Source: JBMORL01 sp049322335 (lineage in GTDB: Bacteria; Bacteroidota; Bacteroidia; Flavobacteriales_D; UBA2798). From it: DNA of 49,626 bases. Location of the stretch: the NCBI GenBank assembly GCA_049322335.1, contig JBMORL010000122.1, forward strand, positions 1 to 49,626, in the 5' to 3' direction. How positions within the stretch are numbered: the first letter of the stretch is position 1; each line of letters opens with the position of its first letter. The position numbers were made by a program, and so were the translations under genes. Below, one piece after another: positions 8,557-18,000 of this stretch. A model generated the notes under the pieces. It made no database searches. It was not told where the DNA came from and was given only the letters and a program-made list of their open reading frames with translations.

Positions 8557-10296
8557 ATGATGAAAAAACCGATTTTATTATTTTCTGTATGTGCCCTGTT
8601 GATGGCCTGCGGAGGAGGAAAAAAAGATAACGGAGCCCAAATCGTTGAACTGAAAGGTGGTGTAAACGGGGGAGGGATTTTTAAAATCAACGAAGTTGAA
8701 GATTTCAAAACATTTTATCCCCTGAGCATCAATGATGCCACGTCTCACCGTATTGCCAGCCAGATTTACCAGGGACTGTTAAAATTCGACCAGAAAACAC
8801 TGGATGTAGTTCCTTGCCTGGCTGAAAAAATGGACATTAATGCTGATGCGACCGTTTTTACTTTCCATCTCAAAAAAGGTGTAAAATTCCATAGCGATGA
8901 TTGTTTTGGCGGAGGCAGCCGCGAAATGACGGCTGATGATGTGAAATACTGTCTCGACCGCATTTGTGAAGCAAATCCTGAAAATAAAGTGTACTGGTTG
9001 TTCCAGGGAAAAGTAAAAGGCTCTGAAGAATATTATCAATCCACCGTTTCAGGAAAACCTTTGCAGGGCGGTGTATCGGGAATTAAAGCCGTGGATGACC
9101 ATACGGTAGAAATTACCCTCAATTTTTCTTTTTCTGCCTTCCCCAAAATTATAGCGCACAGCGGATGCTGGATTTATCCCAAAGAAGCATGGGACCGCTA
9201 TAAATCAGAAATGCGTACTCACTGTGTGGGAACAGGCCCTTTCGTGGTTAAACAGATCAAAGAAGGTAATATGGTGTTGCTGGAAAAAAACACCAACTAT
9301 TGGGAAACCGATGAACACGGGAATAAACTTCCCTACCTGCAGGGTGTAAAAGTGACATTCTATAAAGAGAAAAAAACCGAGCTGGAACAGTTCCGCAAAC
9401 AAAACCTCGATATGGTTTGGAAATTGCCTGTGGATGAAATTCCTTCTGTGCTTGCGTCACTCGATGATGCGAAAAAAGGAGTGAATATCGAATTTGAAAT
9501 CCAGCAATCTTCCGCACTTTCTATCCAGTTCTACGGATTCCAGACCCAGTCGGAAGTATTTAAAGACAAACGCATCCGCCAGGCTTTCAATTATGCTATC
9601 GACCGCGAAAAACTCGTAATGTATACATTGCAGGGTGAAGGCGATCCTGCGATCTATGGATTTGTGCCTCCATTCGGAAATTACCCTCATGAAAATATCC
9701 ACGGATTTACTTTTGATCCCGATAGAGCGCGTGCGCTGATGGCCGATGCAGGTTATCCCAGCGGAAGAGGTTTTCCTAATGTAACCCTTCAGCTCAACAG
9801 CGGTGGAACCACCAACGAATTGCTTGCACAGGCCGTGAAAAGCCAGCTGGAAGAAAACCTGGGAGTAAAAGTAAGCCTCGAATTGATGCCGCTCAACCAG
9901 CTGATAGAAAATTTTGAATTGGGTAAAGCCGAATTCTGGCGCTCAGCATGGATAGCCGACTATCCCGATCCCGAAAACTTCCTCAACCTGTTTTACGGAA
10001 AAAATGTTCCATCAGACCCCAATGCAAAATCCTATATCAATTTTGCGCGTTACATCAACCCGCAATACGATTCCACTTTCGAAGCGGCTCTGAAAACAAC
10101 TGACGAAAAACAAAGACTGGAATTGTTTGCCAAATGCGACCAGATTATTGTAGATGAAGCGCCCGTAATGCCAATCTATTACGATAACTATATCCGCCTC
10201 GTGCAGCTTAAAGTGCGTAATCTTCCCATCAATGCTATGGAATACCGCGACCTGAGCCGGGTATGGTTTGCCAAAGAAGATGAAAAAGAAAAATAA
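8557..10296 (+). CDS. ABC transporter substrate-binding lipoprotein, peptide/OppA-DppA family (SBP_bac_5)
   Basis: A 579-residue protein with a lipoprotein signal ending LLMACGGG (lipid on Cys18). The body follows the cluster C peptide-binding fold: an early YPLSINDATSHRIASQIYQG, then the family signature in which mutually spaced segments read DVVPCLAEKMDI, ADDVKYCLDRI, GTGPFVVKQ, FKDKRIRQAFNYAIDRE and ADYPDPENFL. It should bind oligopeptides or similar ligands at the periplasmic face. No permease or ATPase genes lie in the window, so the partner transporter is encoded elsewhere. It stands alone, followed by a strong bidirectional terminator. Confidence 0.9.
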   Translation: MMKKPILLFSVCALLMACGGGKKDNGAQIVELKGGVNGGGIFKINEVEDFKTFYPLSINDATSHRIASQIYQGLLKFDQKTLDVVPCLAEKMDINADATVFTFHLKKGVKFHSDDCFGGGSREMTADDVKYCLDRICEANPENKVYWLFQGKVKGSEEYYQSTVSGKPLQGGVSGIKAVDDHTVEITLNFSFSAFPKIIAHSGCWIYPKEAWDRYKSEMRTHCVGTGPFVVKQIKEGNMVLLEKNTNYWETDEHGNKLPYLQGVKVTFYKEKKTELEQFRKQNLDMVWKLPVDEIPSVLASLDDAKKGVNIEFEIQQSSALSIQFYGFQTQSEVFKDKRIRQAFNYAIDREKLVMYTLQGEGDPAIYGFVPPFGNYPHENIHGFTFDPDRARALMADAGYPSGRGFPNVTLQLNSGGTTNELLAQAVKSQLEENLGVKVSLELMPLNQLIENFELGKAEFWRSAWIADYPDPENFLNLFYGKNVPSDPNAKSYINFARYINPQYDSTFEAALKTTDEKQRLELFAKCDQIIVDEAPVMPIYYDNYIRLVQLKVRNLPINAMEYRDLSRVWFAKEDEKEK

Positions 10297-10314
10297 ACGT
10301 TTTATATAACAATG

Positions 10315-10345
10315 AAAAAGGGATGTAAAAAGCATCCCTTTTTTT
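10315..10345. terminator. bidirectional intrinsic terminator
   Basis: AAAAAGGGATG and CATCCCTTTTT pair perfectly around a 7-base loop, with A and T tracts on either side. It separates the rightward substrate-binding protein gene from the convergent unknown gene, whose TAA overlaps its right edge. Confidence 0.9.
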
Positions 10346-11036
10346 ATGCCAGAATTTCCAAAAGCATTTCCTGTGCAATAGGTAAAAACGTTTCTTCAAC
10401 AGGAAGTTTTAACCGGCTTTCAAAAACAAATGTGGCCGGCACTGTATATTTTTCATGCAAGCGGGTTACTTCTGTTTTGATATTCTCCAGTGTAGTGGAA
10501 AAGGAAAACCGGTAATCGCCAATATGCGAAGCCTGGATACTGAATGAACGGGCGCTGTTGTAAACCGACTGAAAAGAATAATCATACACTTTTATTTCAT
10601 CGGCATTCAGCAGGAAAAAATATCCTTCTTTCAGGTAAACCGGTATAATGCCAACGGGAAAAACACGAATATCATAACGAATCTTCCGGTGCAGGTTTTC
10701 TACTTCCCTGAGATTTTGCTCCATGTTTCCCACCGAATAATCAATAATCATTTCTACTTCCTGCAAAAGGCTGTCATCGGCAGGATGTTTTTTATAGATA
10801 ATTTTTGGAGGATCACCCTGTATCGATTCAATCTCTTTTTTCCAGTTTCCCTGCTGATCGTTTTTTTCCTGGCGGAATTTTTTCAGTTCTTCCAGGTGTT
10901 CTTCCAGGTCGCTGTAAAAAGGATAGATTTTTTGATCCTTTACATTTTTTTCACCTTGCTGAAGCCAGGCCAAAAGGACATACTTTTTCAGTTCAAAATC
11001 AATAGACGGCTCTATGAACCAGTTTTTACCGAGCAT
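10344..11036 (-). CDS. conserved-looking protein of unknown function
   Basis: A 230-residue soluble protein, without signal peptide or membrane helices. The first half (about residues 30-125) is very charged and helical (LEEHLEELKKFRQEKNDQ, VENLHRKIRYD). The second half is mixed and hydrophobic (FPVGIIPVYLKEGYFFLLNA) and ends LPIAQEMLLEILA. I cannot assign a family. It is monocistronic between a terminator and the divergent OmpA-family gene. Confidence 0.7.
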   Translation of the reverse strand: MLGKNWFIEPSIDFELKKYVLLAWLQQGEKNVKDQKIYPFYSDLEEHLEELKKFRQEKNDQQGNWKKEIESIQGDPPKIIYKKHPADDSLLQEVEMIIDYSVGNMEQNLREVENLHRKIRYDIRVFPVGIIPVYLKEGYFFLLNADEIKVYDYSFQSVYNSARSFSIQASHIGDYRFSFSTTLENIKTEVTRLHEKYTVPATFVFESRLKLPVEETFLPIAQEMLLEILA

Positions 11037-11154
11037 AGTGGCATGATTTTTACAATTAATAACGAACTGTTAAAAAAAGGGTTGCAAAAATACCCCCATT
11101 TTAACAAAAAGAAACTTACTTTGTTCAACCATATATTTTGAAAAACAAAAAGTT

Positions 11155-12126
11155 ATGACAAAGAAAATCCTCCTGCCGGTGATGGCATTCGTTACCGTTT
11201 ATTTCACCGCCTGCGTTCCCGGAAGAAAGTATGAAGAACTGGAAGCCAAGTACAAAGCGGCCGACAGCGAATTGAAAAACTGCCGCGATAGTTCCCGTAA
11301 CAGCGCCAGCTATCTTAAGGAACTGGAACGCGAACATACCCAGCTCAAAAAAGCAGCAGAAGGATTATCCCGTGATACCTCTGTTCTCGGTTCTTCCTAC
11401 CGCCAGATGCGCGAGCAATACGATAAGATCAATCGCCTCAATGACGAGATCATGAAAAAACTCGAGTTGCTGCAAAAGGGAAGTGAAATAGAATCGGGAA
11501 AACTTTCAGCAGAACTGGAAAAAACAAGAATGGAATTGCAGCGCAAAGAAGATGAGCTGAAACTCCTCGAGCGCGAACTCAATGTAAAAAAATCGGAACT
11601 CGAATTGCGCGAAAAACGCATCAAAGAACTCGAAGACCTTATTGCCAAACAGGATGCTGCTATTAAAGCTCTGAGAGATAAAGTGGCTGCTGCACTCATC
11701 GGATTTAAAGACAAAGGGCTTACCGTTACCGAGAAAAACGGAAAAGTATATGTGAGTATGGAAGCGAAATTACTTTTTGCGTCAGGAAGTTATAATGTAG
11801 ATAAAGAAGGAAAAGATGCGCTGATCAAACTCGCAAAAATCCTGGAAGAACAAAAAGACCTCGAAATTTTAGTAGAGGGACATACGGATACCGATAAACT
11901 GAATTCACCCAATGTTCCCAAAGATAACTGGGAATTAAGTGTGCTTCGTTCCACCTCGGTAGTGAAGTTAATGCTGGAGAATAGTAAAATGGATCCCAAA
12001 CGCATTACAGCAGCCGGAAGAAGCGAATACCTGCCGGTGGATGCTTCCGACAAAGCCAAAAACAGGAGAATTGAGATCATTCTCATTCCTGATCTGAACG
12101 AACTGTATAAGATTCTTGACAAGTAA
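11155..12126 (+). CDS. OmpA-family lipoprotein with long coiled coil
   Basis: A 323-residue protein with a lipoprotein signal ending FTACVPG, a long coiled coil (about residues 25-180, rich in E/K/L heptads) and a C-terminal OmpA/MotB domain (about 200-320). The domain shows LLFASGSYNVDKEG, VEGHTDTD, NWELSVLRSTSVVKLM and NRRIEIIL, the Asp/Arg-containing peptidoglycan-binding motifs. It should be anchored in the outer membrane by lipid, with the coiled coil crossing the periplasm to hold the murein. Followed by a repeat-type hairpin that may terminate transcription. Confidence 0.9.
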   Translation: MTKKILLPVMAFVTVYFTACVPGRKYEELEAKYKAADSELKNCRDSSRNSASYLKELEREHTQLKKAAEGLSRDTSVLGSSYRQMREQYDKINRLNDEIMKKLELLQKGSEIESGKLSAELEKTRMELQRKEDELKLLERELNVKKSELELREKRIKELEDLIAKQDAAIKALRDKVAAALIGFKDKGLTVTEKNGKVYVSMEAKLLFASGSYNVDKEGKDALIKLAKILEEQKDLEILVEGHTDTDKLNSPNVPKDNWELSVLRSTSVVKLMLENSKMDPKRITAAGRSEYLPVDASDKAKNRRIEIILIPDLNELYKILDK

Positions 12127-12142
12127 AATTTTATCTGCGAAA

Positions 12143-12211
12143 ATCTGCGCTATCTGCGGGAACCACATAACGTAATGTTTGTTTCCCGCAGATGTACGCA
12201 GATATTTTTTT
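12143..12211 (+). terminator. CTGCG-type dispersed repeat forming a terminator-like hairpin
   Basis: Left arm ATCTGCGCTATCTGCGGGAA (12143-12162) pairs with the right arm at 12183-12203 (start TTCCCGCAGAT), with one small mismatch region. A seven-T run follows. The ATCTGCG..ATCTGCGGGAA motif is recognisable as an intergenic repeat widely found in environmental bacteria. Here it sits where an OmpA-gene terminator would be expected. Confidence 0.65.
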
Positions 12212-12265
12212 CAGGGATTAAACCTTTTTCGTTCCGCATAGTCAAACCTTCAAACTACATTAATT

Positions 12266-12667
12266 ATGAAAAACTATTTTTTTGCAGCCCTTGCGCTGTT
12301 GCTGGTGATGAGTTCCTTTACCATTAAACATCATTACCAGAAAGGCAACTGGGAACAACTCGGCACCCGCATAGTAAACATGTCGCTGGACCATGATGAA
12401 ATACTGGTGACTGCCAAAGAAGGCACTTTCACCAAATTAAAAATACATGTAGCCAAAGCACCGTTGCACATTATCAACTGCAAAGTGGTTTTCGGAAATG
12501 GCGAAGAAACCAACCTCGACATCCGCCACGATTTTGCAAAAGGTTCCGACACACGTGTGATTGATCTTCCCGGGGAAAAAAGAATTATCCGTAAAATTAT
12601 TTTCAATTACAAATCCAAACCCACCGCAAAAGGAAGAGCAGTGGTGACGGTGTTTGGGATGCATTGA
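12266..12667 (+). CDS. secreted DUF2541-like protein
   Basis: A 133-residue protein with a signal peptide (MKNYFFAALALLLVMSSFT). The mature part is an all-beta domain: WEQLGTRIVNMSLDHDEI, TKLKIHVAKAPLHI, KVVFGNGEETNLDIRH, then GEKRIIRKIIFNYKSK and GRAVVTVFGMH. The pattern (W..LG.R.V....D.D.I, paired with KGRAVV.V.G at the end) resembles the DUF2541 family. No biochemical role is known. Followed by a strong bidirectional terminator. Confidence 0.65.
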   Translation: MKNYFFAALALLLVMSSFTIKHHYQKGNWEQLGTRIVNMSLDHDEILVTAKEGTFTKLKIHVAKAPLHIINCKVVFGNGEETNLDIRHDFAKGSDTRVIDLPGEKRIIRKIIFNYKSKPTAKGRAVVTVFGMH

Positions 12668-12690
12668 GGAAAAAATAAAATTCTGTAAAC

Positions 12691-12724
12691 AAAAAACGCA
12701 TTGAAAATCTCAATGCGTTTTTTT
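12691..12724. terminator. bidirectional intrinsic terminator
   Basis: AAAAAACGCATTGA and TCAATGCGTTTTTT form a perfect 14-bp stem with a 5-base loop, between two convergent genes. Confidence 0.92.
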
Positions 12725-12741
12725 ATTTATATTGAAATAAT

Positions 12742-14889
12742 TTACTTCACCAGCTTCATCTCATCCACCAAATGCTTCGCCCCGGCAAATTTGTCGATGA
12801 CGAATAGAACATAACGGATATCCACTACGATGGTACGCTGTAAACTGTTTTCAAAAGCAATATCGCCACTCATCGATTCCCAGTTGCCGTCAAAGGCGCA
12901 GCCAATCAGTTCACCATTGGCGTTAATCACCGGGCTACCTGAATTTCCGCCTGTGATATCGTTGTTGGTAATAAATCCTACTTTCATCACACCGTTTTCA
13001 CCATATTGTCCGTAATCTTTTTTCTCCCACAATTCTTTCAGTTTGGCAGGCACAATAAACTCTTCATTCTTCGGATCTTCTTTTTCCATAATGCCATCCA
13101 GTGTGGTATAATACAGGTAATGCATACCATCCTGCGGATAATAATCCTGCACGGTTCCGTAAGTTAAACGCATGGTAAAATTAGCATTGGGATAATATTT
13201 TTTAGCTGTATTCATTTTGCGAACCCCGTCAACATACAACCGAATAGCATCGTTAAGTTGGTTATTTACAGCCTCTGTTTTTTCAGAATAGTCGCGATAT
13301 TTATTAATGAAGCCTAACATCAATGCGAAGCCGGGATCTTTTTCTATTCCTTCCAGCGCAGGTTTCTTCAGAAAATTTTCAAGGCGTGTTTTGTCGGTGA
13401 AAACAGATTTGGCATAATACTTCTCCGCAAATTTTTTGAAATCACCTTTATTTTTTTTGTGAATAGCGGTTAATTCTTTCGGACGATAAGCAGTGTCAAT
13501 GTCGTTATAGTACAATTCCAGCATAGCAGCCATCAGTTTGGTGTCGGTGGCAGCGTTGTGATTTTTGAAATATTCTTCCATTTCGGGTTTAGCTGATTCT
13601 ACCACTGCGGCAAGTGTTGCCTGGTCTTTGGTTTTTCCTTTCAAAGCCCCGTAAAGCGGAAAATACTTGGTAAAGAGCGTAAATATTTCTATTCCGAAAA
13701 CGCATTCCTGGAAATACACATCGGCAAGAACAGTTTTGTCGGTAGTTGCAAAAGCGGTGGAAATATCGTTCAGTACATTTCCATACAGTTTTTTTCTGTC
13801 GTCATTGCCATTCACCCATGCGGCAAAAGCTTCTTCTTCGGCTTTTTTTCTTTCATACACATGCAGCCGTTTCAGTCCGCGTGTTTGACCGATAAAATAT
13901 TTCCAGTAGTTGCTTATCTGTGCATAGTGTGATGCATACTGGATGCGAATGGCATCGCTGGCATCCATATCTTTTTTCATAATTTCCAAACGCGTCTGGC
14001 GCACTTTCACACGGGCCGGTTGTTCAAAATCGATAGCCTGCTTAACTCCCCATGACGTTAGAAACCGGTCGGTACTTCCGGGATACCCCATAATCATGGC
14101 ATAATCATCTTTGTTCACGCCTTTCAGTGAAACAGGAAGAAAATGTTTGGGTTTATAGGGAACATTGGAAGGAGAATAGGCTGCCGGTTTGTTGTCGGTG
14201 CCGGCATATACTCTCAGCAGGGCAAAGTCACCGGTATGGCGGGGCCACATCCAGTTGTCGGTATCGCCACCGAATTTTCCGATAGAGGAGGGAGGCACAC
14301 CTACCAGGCGGATGTCGGTAAATACTTCGTACACGAAAAGGTAATATTCATTTCCGTCAAAAAAAGGTTTTACTTCGGCTTTATAAGTAGTGCCCTCTAT
14401 TGCTTTTTTGCGGAGTTCGCTCATTTTTTTCTGTGCAGCAGCCTGTCGTTCGGGGCCGGTAGTGATATCACCAATTGCAGCCAATACATCGCTGGTCACA
14501 TTTTCCATACGTACCAAAAACTGGCAGTATAAACCGGGAACATTCATTTCTTCGCTTTTGTTTTTGGCCCAGAAACCATCTGTCAGGTAATCGTGCTCCA
14601 CCGAACTGAATGATTGTACGGCATCAAATGCGCAATGGTGGTTGGTGAGCATCAACCCTTCATTGGAGATAATTTCACCGGTACAGAATCCGCCCAGCGA
14701 AACCACGGCATCTTTCAGTCCGGGTTTATTGATGTCATAAATATCTTCGGGTGTAAGTTTGAGGCCTTTTTTCTGCATATCCTCGTAATTCAGTTTCTTG
14801 AGGTGCATCAAAAGCCACATTCCTTCGTCTGCTCTTACGCCCTGGCCCAGGCATAAAGCAATAAGGATAATCGCAAGTTTTTTCATCAT
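12742..14889 (-). CDS. S46 family dipeptidyl peptidase, DPP7-type
   Basis: A 715-residue secreted serine exopeptidase that removes dipeptides from peptide N-termini in the periplasm. Signal peptide to about residue 20. The catalytic triad is visible: His85 in LTNHHC, Asp221 in RHTGDFALL and Ser650 in GGNSGSP; NWMWPRHTGD holds the residues that bind the substrate amino terminus. The S1-pocket residue, 18 positions after the Ser, is Gly668 in AFDGNWE. In the characterised Porphyromonas enzymes Gly at this point marks DPP7 (hydrophobic P1) and Arg marks DPP11 (acidic P1), so a DPP7-like preference is inferred. Length is normal and the gene is monocistronic. Confidence 0.92.
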   Translation of the reverse strand: MMKKLAIILIALCLGQGVRADEGMWLLMHLKKLNYEDMQKKGLKLTPEDIYDINKPGLKDAVVSLGGFCTGEIISNEGLMLTNHHCAFDAVQSFSSVEHDYLTDGFWAKNKSEEMNVPGLYCQFLVRMENVTSDVLAAIGDITTGPERQAAAQKKMSELRKKAIEGTTYKAEVKPFFDGNEYYLFVYEVFTDIRLVGVPPSSIGKFGGDTDNWMWPRHTGDFALLRVYAGTDNKPAAYSPSNVPYKPKHFLPVSLKGVNKDDYAMIMGYPGSTDRFLTSWGVKQAIDFEQPARVKVRQTRLEIMKKDMDASDAIRIQYASHYAQISNYWKYFIGQTRGLKRLHVYERKKAEEEAFAAWVNGNDDRKKLYGNVLNDISTAFATTDKTVLADVYFQECVFGIEIFTLFTKYFPLYGALKGKTKDQATLAAVVESAKPEMEEYFKNHNAATDTKLMAAMLELYYNDIDTAYRPKELTAIHKKNKGDFKKFAEKYYAKSVFTDKTRLENFLKKPALEGIEKDPGFALMLGFINKYRDYSEKTEAVNNQLNDAIRLYVDGVRKMNTAKKYYPNANFTMRLTYGTVQDYYPQDGMHYLYYTTLDGIMEKEDPKNEEFIVPAKLKELWEKKDYGQYGENGVMKVGFITNNDITGGNSGSPVINANGELIGCAFDGNWESMSGDIAFENSLQRTIVVDIRYVLFVIDKFAGAKHLVDEMKLVK

Positions 14890-14983
14890 AATCAGGTCAT
14901 TTGTTCGGGAAGGGCGAATTTATAATTAAATATTAATCCGGGATTAATTTTTCGATGAGCGGGCATTTTTGTAGACGGGACAT

Positions 14984-15010
14984 AAAAAAAGGCGGTGTTA
15001 TCCGCCTTTT
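14984..15010 (-). terminator. intrinsic terminator of the 2039-residue surface protein gene
   Basis: AAAAGGCGG and CCGCCTTTT pair around a 6-base loop. On the minus strand a run of T follows, 22 bases after the stop codon at 15032. Confidence 0.85.
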
Positions 15011-15031
15011 ACGATACTTTTTCAGATGTAA

Positions 15032-18000
15032 TTAATCAACACCTTCTTCGCCTACGGTAATGTTATTTCCCTTATTTACGGGATTTCCTGTTCCGCCACT
15101 ACCGGCTTTTTTCTTGTTTTCTTCTTCTGCCTTTTTACGGGCATCTTCTTCTGCTTTCTTTTTAGCAGCCTCTTCGGCAGCTTTTTTCTTTACGGCCTCT
15201 TCTGCTGCTTTACGTTTAGCTTCCTCTTCTGCTGCTTTTTTGCGTGCAGCTTCTTCGGCCGCTTTACGCTGTTGCTCTTCCTGGGCTTTTTTTATGGCTT
15301 CCTGCTCGGCAGCTTTTCTTTTTGCTTCTTCTTCAGCGGCTTTGCGTTTGGCATCTTCTTCTGCTTTTTTCCTGGCAGCTTCTTCGGCTGCTTTACGTTT
15401 GGCTTCTTCTTCAGCCGCTTTCTTTTTCATTTCTTCTTCTTTCAGTTTTCTTTCCACTTCGGGATCCACCAGTTTGGTTTTATTCACCGGACAAGCGCCT
15501 AATGTATCACCGTGTGCCAGGTGTGCCGGCCATGCATTTTGCGGAATGGTAAGTGTTTGCGGATTCCCTGTATTTCCGGGAGGATAGTGGCAGATGGTGA
15601 TCTGGTTGTTTCCTCCTCCGTTATTTGGCGTATAGGTCATTGTAAACACATTGTCGGTCTTTCCGCAGTTATTGTTCACATAGATTTCTATAGTATTGGA
15701 TCCTTGCTGCAGTGTAAGATTTCCGCTAAAACTTCCTGAATTCGGATTATAGCTGAATGTTTTGGTGGCTCCGTTCAGTTTGAAAGTAATTTCATTTTGT
15801 GCAAACGCATTGCTGATTTGTGCGGTTACAGTTAACTGATCGCTGGTAACGGTTGCATTTACCGGTGAAGGACTGGTGAGACTGATGGCAGGAGTACCGG
15901 TACAAGGCTGATAAATTACTACCGTTGAAGCATTATCGCTTCCGTCAATATTGGTGGCGATAATCTCAATGGTATTGTTGCCCATCACCAGTGTAGCCGG
16001 GCCACTGAATACATCCGAATTCGGATTGTAGGCAAAATTGGTCATTGCATTTCCGTTCACTTTGTAAGTGATATCAGAAGCTCCGTTTACATATTGAACG
16101 GTTGCACCAATATTCACCGAAGGATTCACGGAAGTGAAAGGATTGTTGGTGGGATAAGTAATCGTTACCACCGGAGGCTGAACTGGCCTGTTGTAGGTAA
16201 TGGTAAAGTTAACCGTAGTGGTTCCGCACTCATTGGTAGCAGAAAGCACAAAGTTATTGGCGCCTTCGGCCAGTGTTACATTCGAGCTGAACTGTGCGGG
16301 CCTTCCGTTTCCGAGAGTAAAGCTGATGGTGTTGCCGTTTTGTTTCAGTGAAACAGCGGATTGATTCACCACATCTTTAATAGTGCCTTTTATTGTGAAT
16401 GTATTTTGTGAAACAACAGTGTTGCCTGATGGCTGGGTAAGTGTGATGGCGGGTTTATTACATTCCACCAGTGCTATCTGGTAAACCACTGCAGCTGATG
16501 CATTGTCTGATCCGGCAGCGTTGGTGGCAGTTACTTCAAAAGTATTATTGCCGCTGTTCAGCACCACGTTGGCGCTCATGTTTCCGCTGGAAGGATCGAA
16601 AGTAAAGGTATTGTTTACCTGGTTATTGTATTTAAACACCACCTGGCTGGCTGCTGAAACCCCCTGAACGTTAGCAGTAAACACAAACTGTGGTTGCGTA
16701 ACGGTTTTCGGGCTGGGATTCGGATTGGTAATCGTTACCGAAGGAGGGGGCAGGGGCTTGTTATAAGTGGTATGCACCACTTCAGTTACCGATCCGCAGG
16801 CATTGGTGGCGGTGATTTCAAACACGTTAACGGTTTGTGTGAGCGTCATATTGCTGGTTAGTTCACCGGCATTAAAGTTGAACGGCATCGGGTTCCCGTT
16901 GAGTTTGAAAACAATATTTCCTGAACCTTTAACATTGGAAACAGTGGCTACCAGTGCAAGATTTCCGTTGGTGATCACCTGGTTGTTGGGAGGAGTGATA
17001 AATTTCACCACAGGTTTGTCGCAGGGAGCAACAACCGGGTTGTAAATAATAACAGTGGAAGCAAAATCAGTTCCGTCATTATTTGTTCCGGTAATCTCAA
17101 CGGTGTTGTTTCCGTTTTGAAGATTCAGGCTGGCGGCAAATGCATCGGATACCGGGTTAAAGGTAAATGCTGTAGAAGCGGTTCCGTTGAATTTGAAAAG
17201 GATTCCCGAAGCAGCATCCACATGGGCAACAGTAGCCGAAAGATTAAAGTTGGCGCTATTGGTGGTAAAAGGATTCACCGAAGGATTCACAATGGTAACC
17301 ACAGGCGGAACCAGCAGTCGGTTATACACTACGGTAAAGGTAGCTGTAGCCGATCCGCAATCGTTGTTGGCTATAAATTCAAATGTATTTGAACCTTCGG
17401 CAAGTGTTACGTTGGCAGTGGCTACTTTGTTCTTGATGGAATACATCACATTCACCGGTGTTCCGTTTTTCTTCAGCACCAGCTGATTCTGGTTACTAAC
17501 GTTCAGCACATTGATGCTGATAGAGTAATTGGCCTGGTTAACAGTAACGGTAGAAGTGGCCGGACTGGTTACAGTAGCTACAGGTGAAAGACATGGAGGA
17601 ACAATATTTTCATATACAATCACAGTGCTTTCACTGTCCGTTCCATCGGTATTGGTGGCAGTTATGGTAAAAGTATTGTTGCCCTGCGCAAGTGTAACAT
17701 TGCAGGTGAAGCTATGCGACACAGGATCAAAATTGAAACTGCTGTTGGCCGATCCGTTTTGTGTAAAGCTGATCTGCGAAGCTGCTTGTATGTTAATGAT
17801 ATTGGCTGTTAAAGTAAATGCAGGTTGTTGTACAGTAAACGGATTCTGTCCCGGGTTGATAATGGTTACTACCGGTGGAGTAAGAGGCCGTGTATAATTT
17901 ACCGTTACAGTTGATGTAGTGGTTCCGCATCCGTTGGTAGCGATCACCTGTATGCTGTTGGCGCCTTCCTGCAGGCTCACCATAGCATTAAACGTGTTGT

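Noticed and set aside
15060..15587. 175-residue plus-strand frame rich in Ala, Ser and Phe
   Set aside because: It is the antisense shadow of the Lys/Glu/Ala repeat of the 2039-residue protein; its composition follows from the repeated codons.
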